From Oryzias latipes (Eukaryota; Chordata; Actinopteri; Beloniformes; Adrianichthyidae): 64,000 nt of DNA. The notes beneath the pieces were generated by a model. That model saw only the letters and a program-made list of their open reading frames with translations. It searched no databases and had not been told where the DNA came from. A program made the position numbers and the translations under genes. Below are positions 62,154-64,000 of the stretch, piece by piece; within the stretch, counting starts at the first letter, position 1, and each line of letters opens with the position of its first letter. The stretch spans positions 22,818,582 to 22,882,581 of the forward strand of contig NC_019864.2 of NCBI RefSeq assembly GCF_002234675.1. Reading direction: 5' to 3'.

Positions 62154-64000
62154 GTGAGTTTCACTTCCACTACTTCTCTTTAAAGGACGTAACTGATGAA
62201 AAGTCTTATGCTTCAGACATATGATTTATGAAAAATACTTGGCCTTGTGCAACTTAGGATCAGGTTTGCAGACGTGATTATGATCTGAAATCTGTTGATG
62301 TTTCAGGCGTTAGTTCTGCTCACCCCTCAGATTGCCCCCCTGTTAAACTTTTTTTTAAGGTTTAATTGCCTACTGCTAAAGTTTAATGCACAGATAGCAA
62401 ACTTTGAAATGCGTCTGGTTACAGTTATACCTTTATTTCTAAACCCCAGTTCCAATTGCCCCCAAAAATTAGATAATTGACTGATACTTGCAGAGCTTTT
62501 GTTGCCTTAAATCTTTATCAGGATTCTATAACTGCACCTTTAATACAGACATTTAACAAAATATGTTTGCTTACTGCTGCTAGATGCATATCTTTCCTGT
62601 TTGTTCCTGTCATTTTATTTTGGACATCCTACGATTATGGCTGTGCAGATCAGTATTTGAGTTAGTCAATGGTGCATTTGTTTATTATATTTATTTAAGT
62701 GTGTACACCCCAAACAAGCTTAATTACTTTAATAAGAGAATACTGTTCATTCAGCTGTCAGTTGGAAACTGCGGTCCTGCATCTTTCATTTCTCTCACTT
62801 CACTACCCTCCACTCTTGCATTCTCTAACTCTGTTCTCTTGGCCACTGTGGGGATGAGGTAGTTTCCATGGCAACCGCCCAAGAATTGGGGGTAGGGGCT
62901 TTAGCTGGCAAACAAAGATGGTTTGTATTAGATAAGCCCCCCCCCCCGGTTCTCTGTGGTGCGCTCTCTTTCCGTGACACCGAATTTGTTTGTGGTCAAG
63001 GAAACAGGAAATGTGGGGGAATATTGTTTATGTTTATGTGCGAGGTAGCATGAGTTGCTATTGTAGATTTGAAGGTGTTCAGTGGGTTCTGAATTCAAAG
63101 GGAACCATACAATCCTCCAGTGACCAATCACCTCGGCCGGTTGCAGAAGACATGCATCGTGCTTTAAGGTGTTTTTTTTTTTACTGTGGGTCAAACACTA
63201 CTTAGGTCCTTCAACACTTTTCTCTGACTGTCGGAGTAACAGGAGATGGTTCCTGCTCAGATTAACACATAGACCTAAGAGTCGTTGTTAAGAATATAAA
63301 AAGGTAACAAAACGTGTGCTAAGATTATAGTCCTCACACCTGCCTGTATTCTAAGGCTATGCCTGAATTTCCTCCCTAAACTACTAAAGAAAACCATATA
63401 GTGCCAGATTTTAAAAGCATTTCAGACACCATGCTCCCTACTTTTTCTTTCTTTCTTTTTATTTGTTTTCTTAACGCCAAAGATGACTTCACCTGTTTCC
63501 CAAAGTAAAAATGTAATAAATACGAACATTTAACAAAGACTATTCATGAATCCACTGTATTCTGATATAAGCTATATATTCGCCAATCTAGTGAGCATCA
63601 ATACGCTCTGTTTTTTTGCAGAGATTTCTGGAATATCTCTAGGGCACTGAATTTTGGAATAGGATATTCAGAGAAATATAGTAAACACGCTATGTAGTGA
63701 GTAGAGAAGGAATTCAGACACAACCTAAGTGTTTGTACTATAAATATTCTCACCTCTGTCTGCTTCCTTTCAAGTGTAACCACGTGGATCGAGTCTGAAA
63801 TCTACTTCTAATGTTATTAATTATTATTTACACTTTATCAATGCCTCCCTTGAAAGTCCTTCATCCTTTTAGTAGAAAATACAATTGACAAATAATTGGA
63901 ACACGTTTCTGCATTTTTTCTCAGTAGCTGAATCCTAAAGTTTCCAAAGGGAAATGCTTTCTAGCACAAAGAGGAAATGGCTAGTTTAATACACCAGGTA
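62154..64000 (+). other. pdhx: pdhx intron 3 (incomplete)
   Basis: From the donor GTGAGT after 62153 no acceptor leading into the next expected lipoyl-domain text was found. Frames here are short chance frames, and a C-rich run occurs near 62937-62947. No other gene was recognised. Confidence 0.4.

Overview
This window is vertebrate nuclear DNA and almost certainly comes from a teleost fish. Its genes are split by introns with GT-AG (once GC-AG) boundaries. Its repeats are fish types: an L2/CR1-group LINE, RTE-like LINE fragments, a tRNA-derived SINE with an RTE-type tail, hAT, piggyBac-like and CACTA-like DNA elements, and LTR pieces. No bacterial, plasmid or CRISPR structure is present. Most open reading frames over 60 codons are chance frames in non-coding DNA.

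Layout. (1) 1-41 kb: no host protein-coding gene could be recognised. An L2-type LINE with one intact 991-codon frame lies on the minus strand (about 1264-4517). Between 5 and 28 kb there are many smaller elements: a probable solo LTR (5.6-6.1 kb), a SINE flanked by a 16-bp target-site duplication (6354-6600), a TTAA-associated MITE (10461-10664), a 2.7-kb CACTA-like element carrying decayed exons of a fish multicopy gene family (12141-14888), LINE fragments at 19.2 and 33.1-33.6 kb, a nested hAT element (26432-27844), and a two-copy terminal-inverted-repeat family (22.3 and 28.4 kb). (2) 41.3-49.1 kb: the ehf gene, an epithelial ETS transcription factor, on the plus strand. It has a probable upstream 5' exon, eight coding exons (273 residues), a Pointed/SAM domain, a complete ETS domain and a poly(A) signal. 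(3) 49.1-56.1 kb: intergenic, with a MITE nested in an older repeat and a 435-bp hAT element with a perfect 8-bp duplication. (4) 56.1-57.3 kb: a compact six-exon gene of the ODF3/CIMAP (SHIPPO-repeat) family, 244 residues. (5) 57.9 kb to the right edge: the first three coding exons of pdhx, the E3-binding protein of the pyruvate dehydrogenase complex. They cover the mitochondrial presequence and most of the first lipoyl domain; the gene runs off the window.

The genes do not form a pathway. ehf is an epithelial regulator, the ODF3-like protein belongs to ciliary or flagellar microtubule-associated proteins, and pdhx is mitochondrial metabolism. The order ehf then pdhx on the same strand matches human 11p13 (EHF-APIP-PDHX). 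Here no APIP exon was recognised in the interval, and an ODF3-like gene lies there instead.

I found no clearly novel molecular system. The most unusual items are the gene-carrying CACTA-like element, the LINE whose 5' end is a YY1-like motif containing its start codon, the altered ehf-pdhx interval, a four-base ATGA overlap between an upstream ORF and the ehf start, and a GC-AG intron in the ODF3-like gene. Exon boundaries were deduced by reading frame, splice consensus and remembered family sequence, without transcript evidence.
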